Origin: Micrococcaceae bacterium Sec5.8
GTDB taxonomy: Bacteria; Actinomycetota; Actinomycetes; Actinomycetales; Micrococcaceae
DNA length: 64,000 nucleotides
Reading direction: 5' to 3'
NCBI GenBank assembly: GCA_039636775.1
Contig: CP143429.1
Location: 2,914,001 to 2,978,000 of the forward strand
The position numbers were made by a program, and so were the translations under genes. The notes beneath the pieces are model-generated. The model had not been told where the DNA came from, ran no database searches, and was given only the letters and a program-made list of their open reading frames with translations. Positions 27,144 through 35,298 of the stretch are shown here, piece after piece (the first letter of the stretch is position 1; the number at the start of each line of letters is the position of its first letter).

Positions 27144-29126
27144 ATGCAAATCGCACAGACGGGACAGGCGCTGGGAGCGTCGTACCGCTTCGGCGAACGG
27201 GTGGGCTCCGGTGCCGTGGGCGATGTTTGGACCGTCACCTCGGCCGACGGTCAAACGTTTGCGGCCAAGGTCCTGCGGCCGGAGCATGCAGATGATCCTT
27301 CGCTCGTGGAACGGTTCGTCCGTGAGCGCTCCGTGCTGCTCGGGCTCCGGGACCCCCACATCGTGACGGTGCGCGACATGGTGGTGGAAGGCCCGCGGCT
27401 GGCTATCGTCATGGACTATATCGCTGGCGGATCCCTGCGTGACGCGGTGAAGGAAACCGGCCCGCTGCGTCCCCTGGATGCGCTCACCGTCACCGCCGAA
27501 GTGTTCGACGCATTGGCTTTCGCCCATGCCCGGGGTGTGACGCACCGGGACATAAAGCCGGACAACGTGCTCCTCACCCGGCCGTGGCCCGAGTGCGGCG
27601 TGGGCGACGTTCGGGTCTCTGACTTCGGCATCTCCAACGTGGTGGGCGAACGGATCCGTCAGACCACCGGCCTCATCGGCACCCCGCTGTACATGCCTCC
27701 CGAGCTCATCAGTCGGGGCCTGTCCGGACCGCCAGGGGATGTGTACTCAACCGGCGTCATGCTCTATGAGCTCCTCGCCGGGCGCACTCCTTTTGCCGGG
27801 CCGGGAACGGATTTCAGCGTCGCTTACCGCCACGTTTCCGCGCGCCCGCCGAGAATCCCCGTCGACGATGCGGTGTGGGACGTACTTGATGGGCTGTTGT
27901 CCAAAGACCCCGCGCAGCGCCCGACCGCGGCCGAAGCTGCGTCGACACTCCGGCGTCTCGCGCCACGTCTTGCCGGCAGCGCTGCCATCGCCCGGGGGGA
28001 AGCCCCCGCTGACTTCGCCGCCGTCGACCGCCCCGCGACTGTGGTCCGGGGCGCTTTCTCGGAGGAGGAACTCGCAGCCTTGGCGGCGCCTCCTCCCGCC
28101 GGAGACGGCGGGGAGGCTCCGGAACTCGGGGAAGCGGGCAGCGCGACGATCGCCCGTCCAATCCCGCGTCGCGTGGTGCGGCCGCTGGCGGAAGTCCGGC
28201 CCGAGGAAACCTCTGCCGTCCCTTTCTGGCGCACGCGCAAAGCCCTGCTGCTCGCCGGCACCGCTGGCCTTTTGCTCGTAGCGATGGTTGTCGGGTTCGC
28301 TGTCCTGGCACCGGGAAACCAGCAGAACGCGCCTGCGGCCGCCGGCGAACGGCTGTCCGCGCAGTTGCAGGACACCGCCCTTCCGACGGGCTTGACGATT
28401 TCGCGTGCGGCCTCCTACGAGCCCTCTTCCGGTCAGATCCGGTTGACCATCGCTTATGCGGCACAGAAGGCCCCGTTGTCCGGTGATTTCCTGGAGGTAA
28501 TCCCCGGACTGGCCGGTGGGGACGCGTGCCCGGCGGCCTCATGGGACGGGTCGTCAGTGAGCCGGAACCAGCCCTCGATCACCGGTCTCGACGTAGAGTG
28601 CGGCTGGAAGGTGTCAGGACTGGAGATCCCGGCAGGAGGTTCCGTCCAGGTGACCGCGACCGTGCCGGTATCACCCGCAGATCAGAAAGCGCTCGACGCG
28701 TGGCTGCGTGCCGGGTCCGGGACGACGACCACCGCGACGCAGGACCCGGCCGTCAAGAGCACCGAATATCCAGTGCAGCGGCTGAAAGGCGTGGAGGTGC
28801 GCACTCCGACACGCGTGGTGACGCCCAGCCCGCTGAAGATCACCCTGGTTCCGGTCTGGGCCGGTGGCGCCGACGAGCTGAACCCGATGTACGTGAGTCC
28901 GACGTCCGGCAAGCCCTCGCAGATGCTTGTGGCGGTAAGCGGCGGCGAAAAGGGGGTGCGGTTCTCCGATGGCTGCGGCGGGGCGCTGGCGGTCGACAGC
29001 GCGGGGCTCACCGTAACGGCCCTGCAGATCACGCCTCAGTGCACCGTGCGTGCCAGCGTCGGTAACTTCACCGAGTTGCAGTCCCAGAGCTTTGGCATTA
29101 CTTCACGCGAAAATTCGCAGGACTGA
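27144..29126 (+). CDS. transmembrane Ser/Thr protein kinase (PknB-like)
   Basis: 660 residues. The Hanks-type kinase domain (about 10-280) is complete: Gly-rich loop GSGAVG (21-26), lysine in AAKVLRP (42), catalytic HRDIKPDN (about 133), DFG in VSDFGIS, and activation segment GTPLYMPPE. After a linker there is one membrane helix (about 368-392) and a 265-residue extracytoplasmic region without PASTA repeats that I can see. ATG at 27144 follows GGAGGACACGGG; TTG at 27108 and ATG at 27120 are weaker. The FHA domain of the preceding ATPase binds phosphothreonine by family habit, so this kinase probably regulates the secretion ATPase. Confidence 0.9.
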   Translation: MQIAQTGQALGASYRFGERVGSGAVGDVWTVTSADGQTFAAKVLRPEHADDPSLVERFVRERSVLLGLRDPHIVTVRDMVVEGPRLAIVMDYIAGGSLRDAVKETGPLRPLDALTVTAEVFDALAFAHARGVTHRDIKPDNVLLTRPWPECGVGDVRVSDFGISNVVGERIRQTTGLIGTPLYMPPELISRGLSGPPGDVYSTGVMLYELLAGRTPFAGPGTDFSVAYRHVSARPPRIPVDDAVWDVLDGLLSKDPAQRPTAAEAASTLRRLAPRLAGSAAIARGEAPADFAAVDRPATVVRGAFSEEELAALAAPPPAGDGGEAPELGEAGSATIARPIPRRVVRPLAEVRPEETSAVPFWRTRKALLLAGTAGLLLVAMVVGFAVLAPGNQQNAPAAAGERLSAQLQDTALPTGLTISRAASYEPSSGQIRLTIAYAAQKAPLSGDFLEVIPGLAGGDACPAASWDGSSVSRNQPSITGLDVECGWKVSGLEIPAGGSVQVTATVPVSPADQKALDAWLRAGSGTTTTATQDPAVKSTEYPVQRLKGVEVRTPTRVVTPSPLKITLVPVWAGGADELNPMYVSPTSGKPSQMLVAVSGGEKGVRFSDGCGGALAVDSAGLTVTALQITPQCTVRASVGNFTELQSQSFGITSRENSQD

Positions 29127-29209
29127 GAATTCGGGCACAACGGTGAGGTGGTGACGGTGGCGGGGCGAGTCCGCAGGGCACGGCGCTGCGAACCACGAAG
29201 CCTTACCGG

Positions 29210-30241
29210 CTAGCCTGCGGACACATCGATCAACACCTTGCCGACGATGCTCTCTTCCACCGCCGCGTGGGCCGCAGCCGTCCCGGCCAGGTCAAAGCGA
29301 TGCAGCGGCAGGCCTGCGGCCTCTCCCACCGGAAGAGCGCCATCGGCGATGGCCGCATTGATGTCCTCGGCAGCGGCGTGCACCGCCGCCATACCAACGG
29401 TATAAAGCAACACGAACTGGTAGCGGACGTTGAGGCTGAAATGCCGGCGCACATCCAGGCTCACCAGATCGCCGCCGTTGTTGGCGTAAACCGCCACGGA
29501 GCCGCGGTTGCGGATCACTGCCAGGTCGAGCTCGGCGTTCTGCGCGGGTGCCACCTCCACGATCTGGTCGACGCCCCCGGGAGCTATCCGGCGGATCTCA
29601 GCCACTGCGCTGGTTTCCCGATAATTGATGACGTGATCGGCGCCGGCGGCCCTGACCAGCGCAGCCTTCGCCGGTCCGCTCACGGTGGTGATCACAACCG
29701 CGCCGGCCCACTTAGCGAGCTGAATCGCCGCATGGCCCACGGCGCCGGCCCCACCAGCGACGAGAACCACCTTGCCGTCCAAGGCCCCCGGGTGCAGCCG
29801 CCGCGGCCCATCCTCGGCGACCGTCAGGGCGCGGTGGGCGGTGATCGCAGGAACGCCCAGGCTTGCGCCGAGGTCGAACCCGGCGTTCTCCGGCAGCGGA
29901 AAGATCCGCTCGGCCGGCACGACGGCGAACTCCTGGGCTGTCCCGCCGTCGGCCCGCTGGTAAGCTGCCAAGGCCAACCAGACCCTGTCACCGACGTGGA
30001 GGTGCTTGACACCGGGCCCGACGGCGTCCACCACTCCGGCGCCGTCCTGGTTCGGCACGACCTCCGGGAAGGGCAACGCCTCACCCGGTTTGGCGCCGCG
30101 GCGCGACTTCCAGTCGGTGGGGTTCACAGCGGAGACCACCATCCGTACACGCGCCTCCCCGCGCCCCGGATCGCGGACCTCACGGTCGATGAGCTCAAGA
30201 ACAGACGGATCGCCGGTGGCGCGGTACACGATTGCTTTCAT
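29210..30241 (-). CDS. zinc-type alcohol dehydrogenase-like / quinone oxidoreductase
   Basis: 343 residues of the medium-chain dehydrogenase/reductase superfamily, quinone oxidoreductase (QOR) branch. The N-terminal GroES-like domain starts MKAIVYRATGDPSVLEL and contains NPTDWKSR. The Rossmann nucleotide motif is VLVAGGAGAVGHAAIQLAK. The structural and catalytic zinc ligands of true alcohol dehydrogenases are absent, consistent with a zinc-independent NADPH reductase of quinones or enones. The start at 30241 fixes the N-terminus at the family's usual place; the frame runs open to 30409. Substrate unknown. Confidence 0.9.
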   Translation of the reverse strand: MKAIVYRATGDPSVLELIDREVRDPGRGEARVRMVVSAVNPTDWKSRRGAKPGEALPFPEVVPNQDGAGVVDAVGPGVKHLHVGDRVWLALAAYQRADGGTAQEFAVVPAERIFPLPENAGFDLGASLGVPAITAHRALTVAEDGPRRLHPGALDGKVVLVAGGAGAVGHAAIQLAKWAGAVVITTVSGPAKAALVRAAGADHVINYRETSAVAEIRRIAPGGVDQIVEVAPAQNAELDLAVIRNRGSVAVYANNGGDLVSLDVRRHFSLNVRYQFVLLYTVGMAAVHAAAEDINAAIADGALPVGEAAGLPLHRFDLAGTAAAHAAVEESIVGKVLIDVSAG

Positions 30242-30458
30242 ACTCAGAACCAACGCCGGCCCGGACCGAAAATTCCCGCCGGTGCCGGACCAGCCACGGT
30301 CCACGATCGTTCCGGGCCTTGGCACCCGCCATATCCGGTGCCTATCCCGGCAGGTCACCACCACGGTTAGCCCGGCGAGGCCAGGGTTCCTCCGGGAGCT
30401 GCAAGACAAGGGCCAGTGCCATGAACGGCATCGAGTCTCTGAAGTGGAACGCCGCCTC

Positions 30459-30700
30459 CTACGCCGGGACCGGCTCCCAGCTACCGGGTTCGCCCGCGAG
30501 TCGGCGAACGATGCCGTACCCGCCGGAGGCCTTCAGGACCGGGAGCTGGTCCAGGGCTGCCTTGGTGGCATCCAGCGAGCCGCGGACGGCGACGTCGTGC
30601 GGCGGGGCAGGAACGTGACGCCGTGCCAGACATAGGCTCCGGGTGCTCCGTGAGTCAGCCTCGAACATCTCCTGTGGCATGAGACGGCCGGGCCGGGCCA
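30459..30700 (-). pseudogene. possible gene relic
   Basis: In the 490 bp between two genes, minus-strand frames show protein-like peptide at the end (ALDQLPVLKASGGYGIVRRL, then GEPGSWEPVPA before TAG at 30459-30461). A different frame slightly upstream gives GAPGAYVWHGVTFLP, as though one frameshift separates them. No family is recognised. It may equally be chance in GC-rich sequence. Nothing else is seen between 30242 and 30734. Confidence 0.3.
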
Positions 30701-30734
30701 CGGGTACTCCGTCCGCAAGTGCAGGGCAGAGTAG

Positions 30735-31334
30735 TCATGGGGAGCATGGCTTCCCGCTCCGTGACGGGGGAGCCCCGGTGAATTGTTGCACGCTGGATTT
30801 AATGGTCTGCAGCGCGGCCAGGTCGTCGCCGGTGGGTTCGGTCCGGCCGATGGTCAGGGACTGGATCATGTGGCCGAGTTCCACCCGGGTGATGACGTGC
30901 CTCTCCGCGTCGACTGTGAGGGTTCCGGTGAATTCCGGCTTCTCCAGGTTCGTCAGCGGCACCCGCCAGGCCCCGTCCGTTTCCTCGACCGGTTCCCCGG
31001 CGTTGATCTGCCAGTCATCGCCGAGCCGTCCCAGGAAAGCGGACCAGCGGGGAAGTACCAGCGACCAGGGCGGCCTCATCGGAAGGTTCTCCATCGCAGG
31101 GCCGTCCTCCGCCGAGCCGTCCGTCTGGATCATTCTGGAGCCGCCGGGCGCATGCAGGAACGCTGGGCCCCCGTCCATCCGGACATCCCAGTAGCCGCCG
31201 TCAAAGAAAAGGACGGTCCCCCGCTCCCCTTCCCGGTCAGGGTACGCGGGGAAGTCGGTGGCGAAGCGTGCCGCAAGGAACGCCGGCTCGGCCGCTTCGA
31301 AGAGGCCAAGAAGCTGGTGGTGGTTCGGGATCAT
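30735..31334 (-). CDS. hypothetical protein
   Basis: 199 residues, soluble, no signal peptide or membrane segment. It begins MIPNHHQLLGLFEAAEPAFL and is mixed alpha/beta with several Trp and aromatic residues (LFFDGGYWDVRMDG; ENLPMRPPWSLVLPRW). The latter half (FTGTLTVDAERHVITRVELG) reads like a beta-sheet scaffold. No family is recognised. The start ATG at 31334 has GGAG five bases upstream, and codon use agrees with a real gene. Confidence 0.72.
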   Translation of the reverse strand: MIPNHHQLLGLFEAAEPAFLAARFATDFPAYPDREGERGTVLFFDGGYWDVRMDGGPAFLHAPGGSRMIQTDGSAEDGPAMENLPMRPPWSLVLPRWSAFLGRLGDDWQINAGEPVEETDGAWRVPLTNLEKPEFTGTLTVDAERHVITRVELGHMIQSLTIGRTEPTGDDLAALQTIKSSVQQFTGAPPSRSGKPCSP

Positions 31335-31714
31335 CGTCACTCCGGTTACTTGACCTTGCAGGAGAGGCTCGTCTGGCAGGTGGCCCGGTGGACGCCTCAC
31401 TCCGGCGCATCCCGAGCCAGCCGTTATGCAGGAGCCGTGTGCGTCGTACAGGACCGTGGGGAGAGACCACAGCTGTTCAGGAGGGCCCGATCAATGCCGA
31501 TCGCGACGAGTCCCGACCGGAAATTGCCAAGGGTTCCGGGCATCCTCCGGACGTTTGACGGACCGGGTGACGGCGACAAGGGGAGCCCTTTCCCCGCTCC
31601 ACGGCAGCATGTATCCAGACCCCGTCGTCCGCCCCGCCACTCAGCCTTTCGACCGGAGCCGCTGGCCAGGCCTGTATTAGCCGGGGAGAGCTACTGCCCA
31701 AGACCTAGACACAG
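31335..31714. other. intergenic region without a recognised gene
   Basis: About 380 bp between the hypothetical gene and the hairpin downstream of cspA. Only short, poorly structured frames are present and no RNA gene is seen. Confidence 0.5.
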
Positions 31715-31754
31715 CAAGAGACTGGCCAGCGATGATCGCCTGGCCAGTCTCTTG
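31715..31754 (-). terminator. hairpin downstream of cspA
   Basis: A perfect 15-bp inverted repeat, CAAGAGACTGGCCAG (31715-31729) and CTGGCCAGTCTCTTG (31740-31754), with a 10-base loop, beginning nine bases after the cspA stop. There is no U-run beyond it, so it may be a terminator of the GC-rich actinobacterial kind or an mRNA 3'-end stabiliser. Confidence 0.65.
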
Positions 31755-31763
31755 TGCCGACCG

Positions 31764-31967
31764 CTACAGCGGCTGGATGTTCTCCGCCTGGGGACCCTTA
31801 GGACCCTGGGTGATGTCGAACTGGACCTTCTGGTTCTCGTCCAGGGACTTGTATCCGCTGGAGGCGATTGCCGAATAGTGTGCGAACACGTCAGCGCTTC
31901 CGTCCTCGGGGGCGATGAAACCAAAGCCCTTTTCGGCGTTGAACCACTTGACAGTACCTGTTGCCAT
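31764..31967 (-). CDS. cspA: cold-shock protein
   Basis: 67 residues, a single cold-shock (OB-fold) domain. RNP1-like KGFGFIAP and RNP2-like DVFAHYSAI are intact, and the protein starts [16 protein letters not shown]. It binds single-stranded RNA and DNA as an RNA chaperone. ATG at 31967 follows GAAGGAAT. A possible promoter lies about 70 bases upstream (TTGCCC, 18-base spacer, TAGGCT at 32039-32044), giving a leader of moderate length. The stable hairpin 31715-31754 probably ends the transcript. Confidence 0.95.
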   Translation of the reverse strand: MATGTVKWFNAEKGFGFIAPEDGSADVFAHYSAIASSGYKSLDENQKVQFDITQGPKGPQAENIQPL

Positions 31968-32537
31968 GTTGCTATTCCTTCACGGGTCGCTGGTCGGTTC
32001 CGCTTATCGGATTGCCATCCCAGCCACTCACAGTCACGAGCCTACGTGTCAGCCCCGACGGGGGGCAACAAGTGACCGACCCTGTAACGCTTCAAAGGCT
32101 AAGCCGCCCTGACAATATTCAGCAGACCGGCGGGGGGTGTGGTCCAGTGCCGCGTGGGTCACCCCGGGCCTCACTGCCGCTGGTGCGCTGGAAGCCCGCT
32201 CGTCAACGGGATCTTTTCCGCCCACCCCTCTCCCTATGCCCACCCGGCTTCGAGAGATGAATCGATCCGGGCTCTGCCCCCGGCACCAGTGACACCGCAC
32301 GGAAAGTCCGGCCGGATGTCATGGGCGTGCTGCTGACAAAAGTCAGACCAGCACATGGCTCTCACGGTCGCTCCGAGGGCGAACGAAGCTGCCTTCGGGA
32401 TCCAATGCGCCGTTGGGGTGACCGGGATGGCGCACACCATTTACACACCGAAGCGTGCTCCGGGAGTCACCCCTCGGAGCAAAGTATTACTAAAGTGTTT
32501 ATTCCATGTCTGGGGAGGCCGTAAATCCCACAATCTG
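31968..32537. other. intergenic region upstream of cspA
   Basis: About 570 bp. The first 80-100 bases should hold the cspA leader and promoter. The remainder has only short unconvincing frames on both strands and no recognisable RNA gene or repeat. Confidence 0.5.
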
Positions 32538-32610
32538 TGGAGCTAAGGAGATTCGAACTCCTGACCTCTTCGATGCGAACGAAGCGCTCTACCAACTGAG
32601 CTATAGCCCC
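32538..32610 (-). tRNA. tRNA-Ala (anticodon CGC)
   Basis: 73 bases folding into a full cloverleaf on the minus strand: acceptor GGGGCTA pairing with TAGCTCC plus discriminator A, D-arm GCTC/GAGC, anticodon stem CTTCG/CGAAG with loop TTCGCAT (anticodon CGC, codon GCG), and T-arm AGGAG/CTCCT with loop TTCGAAT. The CCA end is not encoded. No integrase or direct-repeat attachment site is seen beside it. Confidence 0.95.
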
Positions 32611-32656
32611 GAAGCAACGCCGGTCCCGAAGGAACGGCGTTGCCGGTGTCCCTAGG

Positions 32657-33457
32657 CTACAAACTATCTGCGCTCTTTGCCAGCCAGCCGCGGAAAGTCT
32701 CACCGGCGTGGCGTTCCTCCGGCACCAGGTTCAGCCCCGCGCGCAGGTATTTTCCCATCGCGCCGGGCAGCGGCATCCTCACTAAGCGGCCATGGGAGCC
32801 GGTGGCGGCCTTCCATTCCAGCGCAAGCTCCCCCATGTCCTGGATCTCGGGGCCGCCGATGGTTCTCTCCCTGTGCCGCGGTCCCGACGCCGGCTTCAGG
32901 GCCTCTGCCAGCAGCTCCCCGGCGACGTCCGAGGGTGCGATCGGCTGGAACCGGGCACCTTTGACCACGGGGATGACCCGCATCCTCGAACCGGCGGCAA
33001 ACATTGTCGCGAGCAGGGAATGAAACTGTGTCGCCCGGAGAACGACGGTTTCCAGCCCCGACCGTTGAAAGACGAGTTCCTTGGCTGCCTTTGAGGTGTA
33101 GTAGCGGAAGCGGCTCCGGTCGCAGTTGACGATCGAGAGCACGACGGCCCTGGCCACACCGGCGTCCTGGGCTGCAGCCAGCAGCCGTGCGCCGCCGTCG
33201 GCGAAGTTGACTTGGGCCCGTCCGGAACGCGCCTCCAGACAGTCGATCACGACGTCGGCCCCTGCCAGTGCCGCCGCCAGCCCCTCGCCGGTGCGGACAT
33301 CCGCCGGGAAGTACTCGGCCCCGGCTGCCCGGGCCACCGATCCGACGTGCGGTGGATTCCTGCAAAGCGCCGCGACCGAGTGGCCTTGCGCCACCGCCAG
33401 CCGCACAACTTCCCGTCCCACCTGGCCGGTTCCGCCGGCAACACAAATCCGAGTCAT
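32657..33457 (-). CDS. NAD(P)-binding NmrA/atypical SDR-family protein
   Basis: 266 residues. The N-terminal Rossmann motif GGTGQVGREV and a later LSIVNCDRSRFRYYTSKAAK segment match atypical short-chain dehydrogenase/NmrA-like proteins. These bind NAD(P)H as regulators or reduce small substrates. The YxxxK pair is approximated by YYTSK, so catalysis is possible. No pathway is suggested by the neighbours: tRNA-Ala downstream, the SepX-like gene upstream. ATG at 33457. Confidence 0.85.
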   Translation of the reverse strand: MTRICVAGGTGQVGREVVRLAVAQGHSVAALCRNPPHVGSVARAAGAEYFPADVRTGEGLAAALAGADVVIDCLEARSGRAQVNFADGGARLLAAAQDAGVARAVVLSIVNCDRSRFRYYTSKAAKELVFQRSGLETVVLRATQFHSLLATMFAAGSRMRVIPVVKGARFQPIAPSDVAGELLAEALKPASGPRHRERTIGGPEIQDMGELALEWKAATGSHGRLVRMPLPGAMGKYLRAGLNLVPEERHAGETFRGWLAKSADSL

Positions 33458-33575
33458 GCCCTGAGGCTACCGCGTCCGCGGTTCCTAGTGGCCGGGGCGC
33501 GTGAATTTCGATCCGCGGGCACAAAGAAGCCCCGGTCTGCCACTGCGGGCGGGCCGGGGCTCGAACAAACCAGCC

Positions 33576-34556
33576 TTAGGCCCTGCGGCGCTGCAAGACA
33601 TCGTCCAGGTTGCTCAGGGCGCTCTGGGCCTTACCCACGGGTTTGGGGTCGGCATCCCTGGCGCGACTAGCAGCCTGTGCCTGCGGGTGGCCCTGCTTCA
33701 GAGAGGGCTTTCCGACCGCTTTGGGGGCTTCTGGCAGGTCAAGCGGCACGGGTGCGGCCCGTTCGGCTTTGGGTGCCTCCACGTAGGTGGGCTTGGGGAC
33801 CTCCACCGGGTCCCAACTGGCTCCTTGCCCCACACGGGCATCGGCGGCGCGGACCGAGGCGTCGGCGGAGGCCGCGGCTTCCGCCAGTGCAGCCTGACGA
33901 AGCTCAGGGGCGGTCAACGCAATCGGCGCTGGCTTCTGATCCGCCGCGCCGGCCTGGGCGTCGAACAGCGGGTTATCGGCCCGTTCGCGGAGCTCTTCGG
34001 GCGCGTGCAGCGGAAAGTGTGACGGAGCGGACCGGTCAGGGTGCGTCGGCGCGGACATGGCCGCGCGGAAGGCTGCGTCCACCTTGCGGCGCCGGTCCCG
34101 GACCGCAAGCCAGCGGAGAGTAAACACGGCGGCAGCGGCACCGAGCAAAGTGGTAACCGGCAGCCAGAATGAACCGAGACCGAAGAGTCCCAGGACCGCA
34201 GATACGAATCCGGTGAGCAGCAGCAGCAGCCCTGCCGCCGCCAAGACCAGCCGTCCGTAGCGGATTTTGAATGCCGGGGCGGGCGCTTGAGTCCAGGGGC
34301 CGCCGTCGGACGTGATGTTCCCGGAACCGGATCCGGTCCGGTGTGTGCTGGTCATAGTTCTCTCCTGCTGGGCCGCCATCTTCATGACGTACCCGGCTTG
34401 CGGGCTTGCTGTTTCAAGATTGCTGGCGTCCGGTGCGTGCTCACCAGCGGGCTGAACCAGGTGGCGTCCGTTCCGGAGCAAGTACGGAGCTACCCACACA
34501 ATCCAGAGCGCAACAGCAATGACAAGGATCACAGAGCTGCTAAGGGGAAAGTCCAC
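33576..34556 (-). CDS. SepX/GlpR-like membrane protein
   Basis: About 326 residues. The N-terminal membrane helix (about 5-27, VILVIAVALWIVWVAPYLL) is followed by a polar linker and two more helices (about 100-145). A long cytoplasmic Ala/Pro-rich tail ends LDDVLQRRRA. It is directly downstream of a GNAT acetyltransferase gene and galU. In many actinobacteria the gene at this place encodes the divisome membrane protein called SepX (Streptomyces) or GlpR (Corynebacterium), partner of the gephyrin-like Glp. The assignment rests on synteny and topology. The start is GTG at 34556, whose ribosome-binding site is weak; the frame stays open to 34697. Confidence 0.6.
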   Translation of the reverse strand: MDFPLSSSVILVIAVALWIVWVAPYLLRNGRHLVQPAGEHAPDASNLETASPQAGYVMKMAAQQERTMTSTHRTGSGSGNITSDGGPWTQAPAPAFKIRYGRLVLAAAGLLLLLTGFVSAVLGLFGLGSFWLPVTTLLGAAAAVFTLRWLAVRDRRRKVDAAFRAAMSAPTHPDRSAPSHFPLHAPEELRERADNPLFDAQAGAADQKPAPIALTAPELRQAALAEAAASADASVRAADARVGQGASWDPVEVPKPTYVEAPKAERAAPVPLDLPEAPKAVGKPSLKQGHPQAQAASRARDADPKPVGKAQSALSNLDDVLQRRRA

Positions 34557-34672
34557 ATCAAAACCGTATGAGCAATGCCCGGTGCAGCCCGGCATTGTCC
34601 CCGGTGTGTCGCGGGGCAACTGGCAATTGACCGAATGAGTCGCACAACGGCGGTTCCGGAGGGGCCGGCCGG

Positions 34673-35293
34673 CTACGCGGGGCGGCCCCGCTGCCACCGT
34701 TCCAGCAGGCCTCCGGGCACTTCTTCGGAGGTCAACGCGAAGCTTCTGTGGTCAGCCCATTCGCCGTTTATGTGAAGGAACCGCGGCCGGTAGCCTTCGT
34801 CGCGGAACCCGAGTTTCTCAACCACCCGGAGGCTCGGCGCGTTTTGCGGACGGATGTTGATTTCCATCCGGTGCAGTCCCAGTGTCTGGAAGCAATAGTC
34901 GGTCACCAAAGCAACGGCGGTGGGGGCAATGCCGTGTCCGGCACGGTCCTTATCCACCCAGTAGCCCAGGGTAGCCATCATGGCCGAGCCCCACACGATG
35001 GAGGAAACCGTCAACTGCCCCACGATCACAGGGTCCCGGAAGCCGGGCGTCCTGGCTGTGATGAGAAACGGCAACGACGTTCCTTGGGCAGCCTGAATCT
35101 TCAGGGACCGCACCATTTGCCGGTAATCGGGAAGGCCGCCCCCGGGGACAGGGTTGGACGCTTCCCATGGGGCCAGCCACTCGCTGTTGCGCGAGCGTAC
35201 CTCGGACCATTCCCTGCGGTCCCGGTAGCGGATAGGCCGCAACACCAGGTCGCCGGTTTCAAGCGTTACCGGCCACTGGAAGCTCCCCGCCAC
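34673..35293 (-). CDS. GNAT N-acetyltransferase (RimJ-like)
   Basis: About 206 residues with a GNAT fold of the RimJ/RimL type: substrate segment LVLRPIRYRDRREW, the acetyl-CoA region around YWVDKDRAGHGIA, and the C-terminal INIRPQNAPSLRVVEKLGF. Homologues at this locus are annotated as ribosomal-protein N-terminal acetyltransferases, but the substrate is unproven. GTG at 35293 lies five bases after the galU stop, so it is probably co-transcribed and translationally coupled. The same frame runs upstream inside galU, so the exact start is uncertain. Confidence 0.88.
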   Translation of the reverse strand: MAGSFQWPVTLETGDLVLRPIRYRDRREWSEVRSRNSEWLAPWEASNPVPGGGLPDYRQMVRSLKIQAAQGTSLPFLITARTPGFRDPVIVGQLTVSSIVWGSAMMATLGYWVDKDRAGHGIAPTAVALVTDYCFQTLGLHRMEINIRPQNAPSLRVVEKLGFRDEGYRPRFLHINGEWADHRSFALTSEEVPGGLLERWQRGRPA

Positions 35294-35298
35294 GTGCG

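Noticed and set aside
32538..32610. tRNA-Ala as an integration site for the neighbouring gene-poor region
   Set aside because: No integrase, no direct repeat of the tRNA 3' end, and flanking genes are ordinary.
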